This document shows positions 39,362 through 47,857 of a stretch of 53,654 nucleotides of DNA, piece by piece. Numbering within the stretch: position 1 is the first letter of the stretch; each line of letters begins with the position of its first letter. The notes below the pieces were generated by a model. It was not told the origin of the DNA, searched no databases, and saw only the letters and a program-made list of their open reading frames with translations. The position numbers and the translations under genes were made by a program. Origin of the DNA: an uncultured Alphaproteobacteria bacterium (GTDB taxonomy: Bacteria > Pseudomonadota > Alphaproteobacteria > Rhizobiales > JACESI01); NCBI GenBank assembly GCA_938034375.1, contig CALHLB010000081.1, positions 1 through 53,654 of the forward strand. Direction: 5' to 3'.

Positions 39362-39772
39362 TCAGGCTCGCAAAATTTCCAGAGTTCTGGCAAGCATGGT
39401 TCTGGTTGATGTAATGACGTTAAGGTTTGCCTCATAACTGCGCTGCGCTTCACGCATATCAACAGCCTCAACAAGGCGGTCGACATTTGGCATTTTAACA
39501 TATCCGTCACCATTCGCAGCAGGATGGGAAGGGTTAAAACGCAATGTAAAATCAGAGTTATCTTTTTCAATGCGCCCCAATTCCACTTTATTGGCTTTCA
39601 TTTTAGAATCATAAACAGCCTCAAAAGTTGGTATTTTGCGACGATAAGGATCCCCGTTCGGTGTTCTTGCGGTTGAATCTGCGTTAGCAATATTTTCCGC
39701 AATAACCCGCATCCGGCCAGATTGAGCTTTCAAGCCAGAGGCTGCAACAAAAAGAGACTTCATAAAATCCAT
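39362..39772 (-). CDS. flgC: Flagellar proximal-rod protein FlgC
   Basis: A 136-residue rod protein. The N-terminus has the rod-family ASGLKAQSGRMRVIAENIANADS motif, and the C-terminus VEAVDMREAQRSYEANLNVITSTRTMLARTLEILRA is the matching coiled-coil segment. GGAG lies eight bases before the ATG at 39772. It follows flgB by 23 bases. Confidence 0.96.
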   Translation of the reverse strand: MDFMKSLFVAASGLKAQSGRMRVIAENIANADSTARTPNGDPYRRKIPTFEAVYDSKMKANKVELGRIEKDNSDFTLRFNPSHPAANGDGYVKMPNVDRLVEAVDMREAQRSYEANLNVITSTRTMLARTLEILRA

Positions 39773-39795
39773 AAGATATTCTCCATAAAATCAGC

Positions 39796-40212
39796 CTATT
39801 GGCCACGCCCCATCGCTGTTTTCAAAAGACCCAGATTGGAAGTATAAAGCGATGTTACGGCTTCATAATCCATTTGATTAGACGCAATTTTCGACATTTG
39901 CTCTTCAAGAACAACGGAATTGCCATCTGGTGTGATTTCAAAAGAATCACTTTCAATCGCACCAGATGAAAGCCTTGACGGCGCCACACTTCCAGCAATG
40001 TGGTTTTTATGCGTTAAAAACGTCTCAAAACCACCCGATGATTGTGCTGAAGCAAGTTTAAGGCCCGATTTATCAAGGGGTTTCAATTCCATCGCCATAT
40101 AGCCAGGCGTTGCCGCATTAGCTATATTTTCAGATAAAACACCCTGACGTGCCTGATGCCACTGCATCTTATTTTTAAGCGCGGTAAAAACCGACAATCC
40201 CATAAAGTCCAT
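39796..40212 (-). CDS. flgB: Flagellar proximal-rod protein FlgB
   Basis: A 138-residue rod protein, first gene of the flgB-flgC-fliE-fliQ-fliR-flhB operon. LSVFTALKNKMQWHQARQGVLSENIANAATPGYMAMELKP is the conserved start; ASNQMDYEAVTSLYTSNLGLLKTAMGRG is the matching C-terminal helix. The ATG at 40212 is preferred over an upstream in-frame TTG (40230) because GGGGAG lies a few bases before it. That SD is displayed in the GGGG loop of a small hairpin, and a second GGGG-loop hairpin lies just upstream. Confidence 0.95.
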   Translation of the reverse strand: MDFMGLSVFTALKNKMQWHQARQGVLSENIANAATPGYMAMELKPLDKSGLKLASAQSSGGFETFLTHKNHIAGSVAPSRLSSGAIESDSFEITPDGNSVVLEEQMSKIASNQMDYEAVTSLYTSNLGLLKTAMGRGQ

Positions 40213-40274
40213 CGCGATGCTCCCCAGCAATTCGCTTAGGTTAAAAAGATTCTAATCGCTCCCCAACCAGAATC
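40213..40274 (-). promoter_or_regulatory. flgB leader with two GGGG-loop hairpins, one exposing the SD
   Basis: Read as minus-strand mRNA, the first element is a 6-bp stem GAUUCU/AGAAUC (40269-40274 with 40248-40253) enclosing GUU-GGGG-AGC. The second is UGCU-GGGG-AGCA with an outer GCG/CGC pairing; its loop and closing bases (GCUGGGGAGC, 40219-40228) include the flgB Shine-Dalgarno sequence. The same GGGG-loop pair is found before flgF. GCUGGGGAGC is the exact complement of GCUCCCCAGC at 52056-52065 after flgH. Confidence 0.6.
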
Positions 40275-40288
40275 ATCATAGGAAAATC

Positions 40289-40367
40289 TTGCCTGCTTAT
40301 GGTTAATCAAGTGTTAACAACTAGGTAAGGATTGCCTGGCAAATCTTAATAAAATGCAAATTGGCAA
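40289..40367. promoter_or_regulatory. CtrA box and TTGCC/GGCAA elements between flgB and fliO
   Basis: TTAA-TCAAGTG-TTAAC at 40303-40318 is a perfect TTAA-N7-TTAAC CtrA site. Around it are TTGCC (40289-40293), the palindrome TTGCC-T-GGCAA (40332-40342) and GGCAA (40363-40367). The region serves the divergent flgB and fliO operons. Nothing further was recognised in the 316-base gap; no sigma-54 box was found for flgB. Confidence 0.6.
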
Positions 40368-40528
40368 CACTTAACGAGATAAAACACAAGCGAATAAAAG
40401 ACCTGTTGCAACTGTTTTTTTAATAACGCCTAATGAAAACAAATTACAGATACATTGCTAAATCATTTAAAAATCATGGAACGGTTTAGAAAGCATCTTT
40501 TCATTTACGCCATATCAGGGCCAATAGA

Positions 40529-41065
40529 ATGACAGAATGGTTAAACCCGATTGTTGGGGAAGAATATGCAAACTACGCCTCTATAGGCATCGCACTCATT
40601 ATTGTTTTTCTTTTAATTTCATTTTTGTTTAGAATTTTAAACGCCTTTCGTGCCGGTGGCTTTAACGGTAAACGTCAAAACAGACTTGGCATAACCCAAG
40701 CCATTGCCCTGGAAGGAAAAAGACGCATTGTTCTTGTAAGGCGCGATGATGTGGAACATCTCATCATGATTGGGGGTGAAAATGATCTTGTTATTGAAAA
40801 AAACATAGAGGGTAAAGTGCCAAAGCCCCTACCCAATAAAAAAGAAGTAACAGAAAAAAAACAAGCAGTCATAACCAATAATGACGAACAAACCCTTGTT
40901 AAAAAAAAGCCTTTAAACAACAAAACCGATAACGTTCCAGTCACAATTTCTGAACCGGCCCTCGAACGGAAAAGAAAAACTGTTAGTAACCCACAAACCC
41001 CTAACGACTCAGCTAAAATAACAAAAGAAATGGATCTTCTTTTGGACCAGATAGCTGGAGATTAA
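40529..41065 (+). CDS. fliO: Flagellar export assembly protein FliO
   Basis: A 178-residue protein with one membrane span (about 18-38, IGIALIIVFLLISFLFRIL) and a short beta-rich domain after it (GITQAIALEGKRRIVLVRRDDVEHLIMIGGENDLVIEKNI), the FliO pattern. The rest is a low-complexity Lys-rich cytoplasmic tail. FliO helps FliP assemble. fliP starts four bases downstream, with its SD (GGAG) inside the fliO end. Confidence 0.85.
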   Translation: MTEWLNPIVGEEYANYASIGIALIIVFLLISFLFRILNAFRAGGFNGKRQNRLGITQAIALEGKRRIVLVRRDDVEHLIMIGGENDLVIEKNIEGKVPKPLPNKKEVTEKKQAVITNNDEQTLVKKKPLNNKTDNVPVTISEPALERKRKTVSNPQTPNDSAKITKEMDLLLDQIAGD

Positions 41066-41069
41066 AAAT

Positions 41070-41906
41070 ATGCCCATTGCCTTTTTAAGGAAGGCACAAA
41101 AAATAAAGCAGATAAACACTCAATTTACTCAAAAAAACATACACCATCATACAAAAAAGCCTAAAGGCTTTTGGGCCAAGTTTGTTTTGTGTTCAATATG
41201 CTTTATATTTGCCCTATATCCTGATTATGGTCACACTCAAGGTGTAACACTTGATTTTACAGGCGACACATCAGTCACCGAGCGAGCCATTCAACTTGTC
41301 GCGCTGGTCACGATTTTAGGTCTGGCACCTTCCATTCTGGTTATGGTAACTTCTTTCACCCGCATTGTTGTCGTTCTTTCACTTTTGCGCTCGGCCATCG
41401 GTCTCCAAACCGCCCCGCCAAATTCCGTTATGATCGGGCTGGCCCTTTTTTTAACAAGCTTCATTATGATGCCAACATTGGAAGAGGCTTATAATACAGG
41501 CCTAGAGCCTTTAATTAATGAAGAAATTGAATTAAATGAAGCCTTGCAACTTTCTGCAAAACCATTTCATGCATTTATGCTTAGCCATGTTAGAGAAAAA
41601 GATATTGAGCTTTTTCAATCATTAAGCGGCAATCCGCTGCCCGATACTCCGCAAGATCTGGAGCTTAGAATTTTAATACCAGCCTTTATGATTGGTGAGT
41701 TAAAACGCGCTTTTGAAATAGGTTTTCTGCTTTATCTACCATTTGTCATCATAGACCTTGTTGTTGCTTCAATATTAATGTCGATGGGTATGATGATGCT
41801 ACCCCCTATCGTGATTTCCCTTCCCTTTAAACTCATCTTCTTTGTCTTGATAGACGGTTGGCACTTATTAGCTGGATCTCTTATCCGTAGTTTTGGTATA
41901 GGTTAG
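41070..41906 (+). CDS. fliP: Flagellar export-gate protein FliP
   Basis: A 278-residue export-gate subunit. A cleavable signal-like segment (about 33-56, FWAKFVLCSICFIFALYPDYGHTQG) follows a basic extension, then LAPSILVMVTSFTRIVVVLSLLRSAIG and the C-terminal VVASILMSMGMMMLPPIVISLPFKLIFFVLIDGW, both highly conserved. Convergent with the TPR gene: stops are 12 bases apart, with no terminator visible between. Confidence 0.96.
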   Translation: MPIAFLRKAQKIKQINTQFTQKNIHHHTKKPKGFWAKFVLCSICFIFALYPDYGHTQGVTLDFTGDTSVTERAIQLVALVTILGLAPSILVMVTSFTRIVVVLSLLRSAIGLQTAPPNSVMIGLALFLTSFIMMPTLEEAYNTGLEPLINEEIELNEALQLSAKPFHAFMLSHVREKDIELFQSLSGNPLPDTPQDLELRILIPAFMIGELKRAFEIGFLLYLPFVIIDLVVASILMSMGMMMLPPIVISLPFKLIFFVLIDGWHLLAGSLIRSFGIG

Positions 41907-41918
41907 AAAAGAATATCC

Positions 41919-44900
41919 CTAAGCATCCGGCGCTTTGGGAAGTGCATTACGTGTGCGCGATAAATAGCGACGGCGATAATCACGTAAAAAAGAATCCACT
42001 GTACCAATATTCAAGATACTGTCTACAGCAACATCTCGCTCAAAACTCTGTTCATCTTGTGGCTGAACCAAAACCTGAAAAATTGAAGCATCTTGACTTT
42101 CAGCCATTTTTTGTCCGAACTTCTGGTTCAGACGGTTAAGAGCAAAATCATCTTTACCAAGAGAAAAAGCAATAGCCGCACGCATAATATCAAGTCTTAC
42201 ATGAGGCTCCAGCGGGTCGACATCAGCCCATCGGCCACTATGTGCTTTTTCTAAAAGTTCACCAGCTGCACTCCAGCGACGCGCATCCCAATTAATGTTA
42301 GCCCGTAACCTGTTCACATCTCCTCCCTCAAGACTTTCTAAAAGCTCAAGTGCAATATCGTATTTGCCAATTTCAGAAAGAGCATAAGCTTCAACCAATC
42401 GCCTTTGACGTTTTAGTGTTGCAGGAATACTGGCAGAACGCGTTTTATGTATCGTGGTTATAGCCTTATGAGGTTCATGGTCCAAAAGCTGCACCACTGC
42501 CAAATCGGCTGCAACCCTTGCTCTTGCAGAACCTTTGAGGCGTTTATCAATCTGATGCTGCAATAAATCCGCTGCCTGCGGCAAAAGATCAAGATCAACC
42601 AATCTTCTGGAAAGGTAGCGCACAATCTCATCGCCTACACGACCAATTGGGGTTAAATGTTTAAAGTCATAATAAAGACTAAGTGCCTCAATAGGTTCAA
42701 GGTTATCAGCCTTACCGTCATGAAACAAATCCACAAACAAAGCTTTCATATCATCTTGAAGGCCATAGGTAATGGACGAAGTATTATCTGAGATTGTCGC
42801 CGTTTTTACCAATTTAAAAGCCTTGCGGTATTCTCCTTCTTCAGCCAGAACACCACTTAGATTTCTTAAGGCTTGCAATTCAAGGTCATCATTACGCCAA
42901 ATTGCGACAAATTTTTCATATTCTTCAATCGTATCCTTGTTGGCGACTTTGCCAGTCTTATGATTTAAATCGATAAGACCGAGACGAGCCTCTGATACAA
43001 TACGCGGATCATTAAAAACAACGGCTCGGTTATAAAAAAAGCGGGCATCTTCATTGCGCCCTTCTTCTATTGCCAATTGCGCCTGCAAAAGCTCATATCG
43101 TCCGAGATTATAACGTGATGCATCCCGTAAAACGAGATTGCTTAGATAATTCTTAGCGCTGCTCAAATCTTTCAAAACAAGAGAAGCTTTGGCAGCTGAC
43201 AAAAAAAAGTCTTGTTGGGTTTCTGGATAATAGGAAGAAAGCCTCACTTTGCCAAGAACAGCGCTTTCAGCTGCTATAGACCATTTACCTTCATTAACAG
43301 CTGCAATTGTGCGCCAAACAGCGGCATCTTGATCCTTATGATAACTTTCCTCCCCTAAAGTTTTGATAGCATCATCAAAGCGCCCCATTGTTATTTGAGC
43401 AGCCGCCCTTGATAAAACAAATGTTCGTTTATTTTCTAAAAGCGGTTGAATAGCTAAAGCCCTATCAATGTTGGCTAGCGCCTCAGGTCCATAATGGTTA
43501 GCAACATAAAACTTGGCTAGAGAAAGATGTGCTTTAGGTAATTCTTCATCTGAAGCAGAAATAATCTGATTAATCAAATCGGCTTCCCGTGTCGCAAACC
43601 GCACTCTTTCAGCCTTATCAGCAGTCGTAATTTCTAAAGGTTCATCATACCATTCACCGGTAATAATCTTACCACTGGCAGAAGCACGTAATTCCTTAAG
43701 TGTTGAGAGGTTAAGCGCCCGCTCAGAACTTTCAATAGCAACGCCACTTTCTTCAATACGCGCTCTTACCGTATCGCCTAGAGGAACAAAAGCAACCGCA
43801 TGCGTTGAAGGTAAAATTGTTAGCATTACAAATTTTTGAGAACGAATAAGTCCACGCGAGGGAGGATCAGCCACGACAACATGAACTTTATCGCCAACAT
43901 CTGGATCGGTAAAAATCTCACTTCCTCTGGCATTATTAAGAGTCACATTCAAAAACAGGCCTTGCTCACTTAATTGTCTCTCTACTATTAAAGGTTCTGA
44001 TGCTCGAATAACTGAATTACCAATAGAAACAATCCAGCTATTCTCATCAATCGCGGCAGAAGCAAGTTGCGCCGTTGGTAAAACTATACGAACGGCTTTA
44101 TAATTTCCTTTTTCAATGATTTCTACCTTACGTAAGAACTCACCTTTAAGATTATCCAACCCGCTTATATCAATCTCATCTTCTGTTAAAAAAACCATCC
44201 AGACGGATTTATCCCGACGAAAAATAGCCGATGGCGTTTGCTTATCAAAAGGAAATACAACCCTTAAAGCGTCATTATTTTCATTAATGCTTGCCTCAAC
44301 AGCACTAACACCTTGAACTTTTTTGTCTGCCTCATCCACTTTTTCAGGGTTTAAGGCAAAGCCCTGTTCACCAGTCAACTGCTCAGAGTTTGATTTGTCT
44401 TTCTCTTCTGCAACATTTTTCAACGCATTATTTTCACGGCCATCTCTTGGAACAGCGCTTGGTGGATCCCCTTGCTTATTTTCCTGCTGTATGGTCTGTG
44501 ATCTTGTTTGCGTCTCTTGCGGGATTTGTGCATGATCTTCAGCCAACCCTCTTGGCGCAATGCTTGGCGGAGCAACTTGCGAAACATCGCGCGCTGTATC
44601 AGGAACCGCCGGTAAGCCACCAATGACAAACGGAGCACCATTTTTATTATCTAACTGGTCACCCGTAATATCAATGATATAATCATCCCCATCTATATAA
44701 GAGCGGATGCGCGCCTTTTTATCCAACTTCATACGAACAATGGTTTGATCTTTTCCTAACTGGCCAATAATACGTTTTACAAATGCTGGCGGCGCGGCAT
44801 TGATTGGGCCAAAGTCATATTTGCCAACCTTATCAAAAACTAGAATGGCAATATCATCCTCCCTCTTAAATGAAACACCATAGGGAACATTCCATGAAAA

Positions 44901-45521
44901 AACAAAACGACTAAAAGTTGGGTGCCGACCAAGGCGAACATTTAAAACAACCTTCTTTTCATCGTCATCATCGCTATTTAAAAGAGCATTTTGCTTGGCA
45001 AGAGCAAGAGCAGCTTCGGCTCTGCTTTCCAGTTTTCTAACAACATCTTCCGGAATTGAAGGATTTTCTGCAGTCCACGTCCTTGGTAAAAAGTCAATAT
45101 AAAAGTGTTCACCAGCGGCAAGCGTATTTACCCTAACGCCAGCAGCAAGAGCAAATCTTAAAACGGTGCCTTCTGGATCTTGGCGAGCAATTAAAACATA
45201 ATCTTTTAGAGGTTCAGCAGCTTTAACAAGGTCAATATTAATCGGTTCATCAAGACGCAAAACCACAACATTATCATCCGTTGAAATCGTATGATTAAGA
45301 AATTTTGTCCTGTCTGGTAAGCTTAGTGAAAATCGACCAAAGCCCCGATCTGTTTCAACATCAACACGTACATTAACCGCTTCTGGTTCTTGCGCTAAGC
45401 CGTTTGAAATCCCTGAAAGAATAGCTAAAGCAAAGGCAAGTATAAATAGAAGGCAGAAAAAACACTTCCCAACCTCTAATAAATGGCCCTTAAGCCTGTT
45501 ATGGAAACAACATAAATTCAA
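41919..45521 (-). CDS. Large exported TPR protein of the flagellar operon, unknown role
   Basis: A 1200-residue protein with a signal peptide or anchor (about 20-44, ending GLAQ-EPEA). The first 300 residues contain AMIN-like beta repeats (FSLSLPDRTKFLNHT, RFVFSWNVPYGVSFKREDDIAILVFDKVG); about 305-400 is a Pro/Gln/Asn-rich linker; 400-620 has more beta repeats; the rest is helical tetratricopeptide-like repeats (ALANIDRALAIQPLLENKRTFVLSRAAAQITMGRFDDAIKTL and others). It lies at the end of the fliL-fliM-DUF6468-motE strand, 75 bases after motE. I know of no assigned function. By position and export it may help rod or motor assembly in the periplasm (inference). Confidence 0.8.
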   Translation of the reverse strand: MNLCCFHNRLKGHLLEVGKCFFCLLFILAFALAILSGISNGLAQEPEAVNVRVDVETDRGFGRFSLSLPDRTKFLNHTISTDDNVVVLRLDEPINIDLVKAAEPLKDYVLIARQDPEGTVLRFALAAGVRVNTLAAGEHFYIDFLPRTWTAENPSIPEDVVRKLESRAEAALALAKQNALLNSDDDDEKKVVLNVRLGRHPTFSRFVFSWNVPYGVSFKREDDIAILVFDKVGKYDFGPINAAPPAFVKRIIGQLGKDQTIVRMKLDKKARIRSYIDGDDYIIDITGDQLDNKNGAPFVIGGLPAVPDTARDVSQVAPPSIAPRGLAEDHAQIPQETQTRSQTIQQENKQGDPPSAVPRDGRENNALKNVAEEKDKSNSEQLTGEQGFALNPEKVDEADKKVQGVSAVEASINENNDALRVVFPFDKQTPSAIFRRDKSVWMVFLTEDEIDISGLDNLKGEFLRKVEIIEKGNYKAVRIVLPTAQLASAAIDENSWIVSIGNSVIRASEPLIVERQLSEQGLFLNVTLNNARGSEIFTDPDVGDKVHVVVADPPSRGLIRSQKFVMLTILPSTHAVAFVPLGDTVRARIEESGVAIESSERALNLSTLKELRASASGKIITGEWYDEPLEITTADKAERVRFATREADLINQIISASDEELPKAHLSLAKFYVANHYGPEALANIDRALAIQPLLENKRTFVLSRAAAQITMGRFDDAIKTLGEESYHKDQDAAVWRTIAAVNEGKWSIAAESAVLGKVRLSSYYPETQQDFFLSAAKASLVLKDLSSAKNYLSNLVLRDASRYNLGRYELLQAQLAIEEGRNEDARFFYNRAVVFNDPRIVSEARLGLIDLNHKTGKVANKDTIEEYEKFVAIWRNDDLELQALRNLSGVLAEEGEYRKAFKLVKTATISDNTSSITYGLQDDMKALFVDLFHDGKADNLEPIEALSLYYDFKHLTPIGRVGDEIVRYLSRRLVDLDLLPQAADLLQHQIDKRLKGSARARVAADLAVVQLLDHEPHKAITTIHKTRSASIPATLKRQRRLVEAYALSEIGKYDIALELLESLEGGDVNRLRANINWDARRWSAAGELLEKAHSGRWADVDPLEPHVRLDIMRAAIAFSLGKDDFALNRLNQKFGQKMAESQDASIFQVLVQPQDEQSFERDVAVDSILNIGTVDSFLRDYRRRYLSRTRNALPKAPDA

Positions 45522-45596
45522 CAGACCGACTTCATATCCTCTTTCATTGATTTACATAAAGTATCATTAGGATGTTAATGGGCGATTACTGACTGG

Positions 45597-46241
45597 TCAT
45601 TGACCAATTTTTGAAAGCTGCCTTTTATTTTTGTTGGTGCGATTATGGGCCTGTGCGGCTATTTCAACAGTTAACCGCTCTGCCGCTTTCACGTCCATTT
45701 CAGCCAAGATTCCAGACATTTTTCTAGGATTCATCGAGGTGGCTAATTCATGTAAAATATCCAGCGATAAGGCATCAAAAATACGAGCAGCATCTTTTGG
45801 CTTCATATTTTCATAAATAATCACCAAATCTTTTATGCTTTGCTTTTGAGACTTCTCACCGGATTTTTCTGCGTCTTCCAGTTCTTTCAGTTTGGATAAC
45901 TTTGATTGAAGGCGTTTTTCTGCAGCTTGTAAGAGTTCCTCGCGCAATTTTAAATCTTGCTCACGTTTTTCCAAAACGTCACGCCGTTCCCCTAATCTTT
46001 GCAAAAGGCTGGCTTTACTTCCTTTAGCATCCTTCACATCATCTTGAGCACTAGCCCGTAAGGTATTTTCATTCTCATTCGTTTCATTTCCAGGGATCGC
46101 ATCCGCCTTTTCTTCTGGCGTATTTTGCGCGGCTGCCTCTTGAACAGCCAAACCCTCAAAGGCCCCGCGTGCAGCAAGGCCAATTAATTTAAAAGAAACA
46201 AGAGCAATGGCAGCCAGAGCCAGAATTTGCAAAAGTCGCAT
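45597..46241 (-). CDS. motE: MotE-family flagellar motor protein (MgtE-N-like)
   Basis: A 214-residue protein: an N-terminal hydrophobic anchor or signal (RLLQILALAAIALVSFKLIGL), an acidic linker, a coiled coil (about 80-125, RRDVLEKREQDLKLREELLQAAEKRL) and an MgtE-N-like domain (IYENMKPKDAARIFDALSLDILHELATSMNPRKMSGILAEMD). In Sinorhizobium MotE is a periplasmic chaperone for MotC; this homologue is assigned by domain and position. A GGGGGA SD is inside the end of the DUF6468 gene. Confidence 0.85.
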   Translation of the reverse strand: MRLLQILALAAIALVSFKLIGLAARGAFEGLAVQEAAAQNTPEEKADAIPGNETNENENTLRASAQDDVKDAKGSKASLLQRLGERRDVLEKREQDLKLREELLQAAEKRLQSKLSKLKELEDAEKSGEKSQKQSIKDLVIIYENMKPKDAARIFDALSLDILHELATSMNPRKMSGILAEMDVKAAERLTVEIAAQAHNRTNKNKRQLSKIGQ

Positions 46242-46242
46242 A

Positions 46243-46683
46243 TTATCCCCCGCCCTGCCTCAATGCGTTAATTCTTGCTGTTGCTTTAGCGGCAAGCTCA
46301 CTCACCTGTCGTGGGTTGGAAGGAACAGGCGTCCTTTGCGCTGTTCGTCTTGGCTGAGCAACAGGAGCCGCCTTTGTAATAGCAATCAATCTCTCCATAA
46401 GCGCATCACCTTCATCAAGCCTGGCTTGCAATTCAATATTAAGGCGCTCACCGTCTTTAACGCGAAGTCCTAGCGTTTTTTGATGCTCATTGGCCGTTAT
46501 TTTCAACCCCCTAATCGCGCGCTCTGCCAATTCTGTCGCTGTCAACAATTCAGCAATGGTTGAACGCAAAGCAGATTCCTCCGATTTTAGTTTCTTCAAA
46601 CGACCACTTAAAACAGCGCAATAACCAATTGTCGCAACAAGAAGGACAATAACCAGACCCTCAATTAAAATACCTGGTGTCAT
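46243..46683 (-). CDS. DUF6468 protein of the fliM-motE locus
   Basis: A 146-residue protein with one N-terminal membrane helix (ILIEGLVIVLLVATIGYCAVL) and a long helical segment (about 27-95) that looks like a coiled coil. It starts with ATGA overlapping the fliM stop and ends one base before motE, so all three are translationally coupled. The family is found in alphaproteobacterial flagellar loci; function unknown. Confidence 0.8.
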   Translation of the reverse strand: MTPGILIEGLVIVLLVATIGYCAVLSGRLKKLKSEESALRSTIAELLTATELAERAIRGLKITANEHQKTLGLRVKDGERLNIELQARLDEGDALMERLIAITKAAPVAQPRRTAQRTPVPSNPRQVSELAAKATARINALRQGGG

Positions 46684-47849
46684 GGGCTTCCCCCTTCCAT
46701 TTCTGCAATGGCGCGCTCATAGCCTTCCATTGTCATTCTTTGCGGCTTCAAATTACGCGTTACCTGAACAGATACATGGTCGTTAATACGCCCGATCTGC
46801 CCTTCACTCATTGTTATATTACCAACCCTCAATTCAACAGGTTCACTAGGGCTTTTCCTAAGTAACAGTGTTTGCCCCACTTCAAGATCCAACACTTCTT
46901 CCAAAGGAATATCTTTTTCAAACAAAACGGCATCCAACTGGATTTGGGCAACACTTGTCTGTGTTGCCAAATGACTTTCCCATTCAAGATCACGTCCAAA
47001 TTTATCGCCAATAAACATTTGCAATAAAAGATGGCGAATGGGTTCAATGGTTTCATAAGGCAAAAGAAATTCGATATTTCCGCCTCGATCTTCCATATCG
47101 ATGCGAAACCGAACCAAAATAGCAGCATTAGCAGGCCTGATTAACGTTGCAAATCTTGGATTTGTTTCCATACGATCTAACTTGAAATGCACAGGTGCAA
47201 CCGGTTCAAAAGCCTGTTCAGTATCACGCAAAATCCGTTCAACAAGCTGTTGAACAAGGCTCAATTCAATCGCGGTATAAGGCCGCCCCTCAACGCGGGC
47301 AGCAGCCATACCGCGCCCGCCCCCTAAAAGCACATCAACAATTGTATAGATGAGAGGTGAATCGGTTGTAATAAGACCAAAGCCGTCCCATTCTTCCGCA
47401 CGAAAAACGGATAAAATAGCAGGCAAGGGAATAGAATTGAGGTAATCTCCAAAACGAACAGAAGAAATGGAAGCAAGAGAAACTTCAACATTATCTGATG
47501 TCAAATTACGGAGTGACGTGGTTGATAGCCGCACAAGATTATTGAAAACAACTTCAAGCATTGGTAGACGTTCATAAGAAACCAATGCTGAATTTACAAG
47601 CGCACGCACACCGCTTTGATCAGCCAGAAGAAGTTCATCAACCCGAAAGCCCATCAGGTTATCAATTTCATCCTGATTCATTAAACGGTCTGAATTTTGG
47701 CCCGCCCCATCGGCTTCCTCATCAGAACCATCCATCATGGAAGCCCATTGGGCTGTCAGGGTTTCAGCATCGCCAACCCCCTGCTCTTCCATCGCCTCAC
47801 CCCAGGCGGCGGCTAAATCATCTTCAACAAAATCATCTTCTTCAGCCAT
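46680..47849 (-). CDS. fliM: Flagellar motor switch protein FliM
   Basis: Rotor C-ring protein that binds CheY-P. 389 residues. LMNQDEIDNLMGF is an EIDNLL-type N-terminal motif, though here preceded by an acidic extension of about 55 residues in place of the usual short start. The middle CheC-like domain (MLEVVFNNLVRLSTTSLRNLTSDNVEVSL, LLGGGRGMAAARVEGRPYTAIELSLVQQL) and the C-terminal SpoA domain (DAVLFEKDIPLEEVLDLEVGQTLLLRKSP) are intact. It overlaps the next gene by four bases (ATGA). Confidence 0.96.
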   Translation of the reverse strand: MAEEDDFVEDDLAAAWGEAMEEQGVGDAETLTAQWASMMDGSDEEADGAGQNSDRLMNQDEIDNLMGFRVDELLLADQSGVRALVNSALVSYERLPMLEVVFNNLVRLSTTSLRNLTSDNVEVSLASISSVRFGDYLNSIPLPAILSVFRAEEWDGFGLITTDSPLIYTIVDVLLGGGRGMAAARVEGRPYTAIELSLVQQLVERILRDTEQAFEPVAPVHFKLDRMETNPRFATLIRPANAAILVRFRIDMEDRGGNIEFLLPYETIEPIRHLLLQMFIGDKFGRDLEWESHLATQTSVAQIQLDAVLFEKDIPLEEVLDLEVGQTLLLRKSPSEPVELRVGNITMSEGQIGRINDHVSVQVTRNLKPQRMTMEGYERAIAEMEGGSP

Positions 47850-47857
47850 ATCACCCC

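Noticed and set aside
40275-40440. Sigma-54 promoter for flgB on the minus strand
   Set aside because: Several GGCAA/TTGCC strings were tested, but none has GG and GC 12 bases apart on the correct strand.
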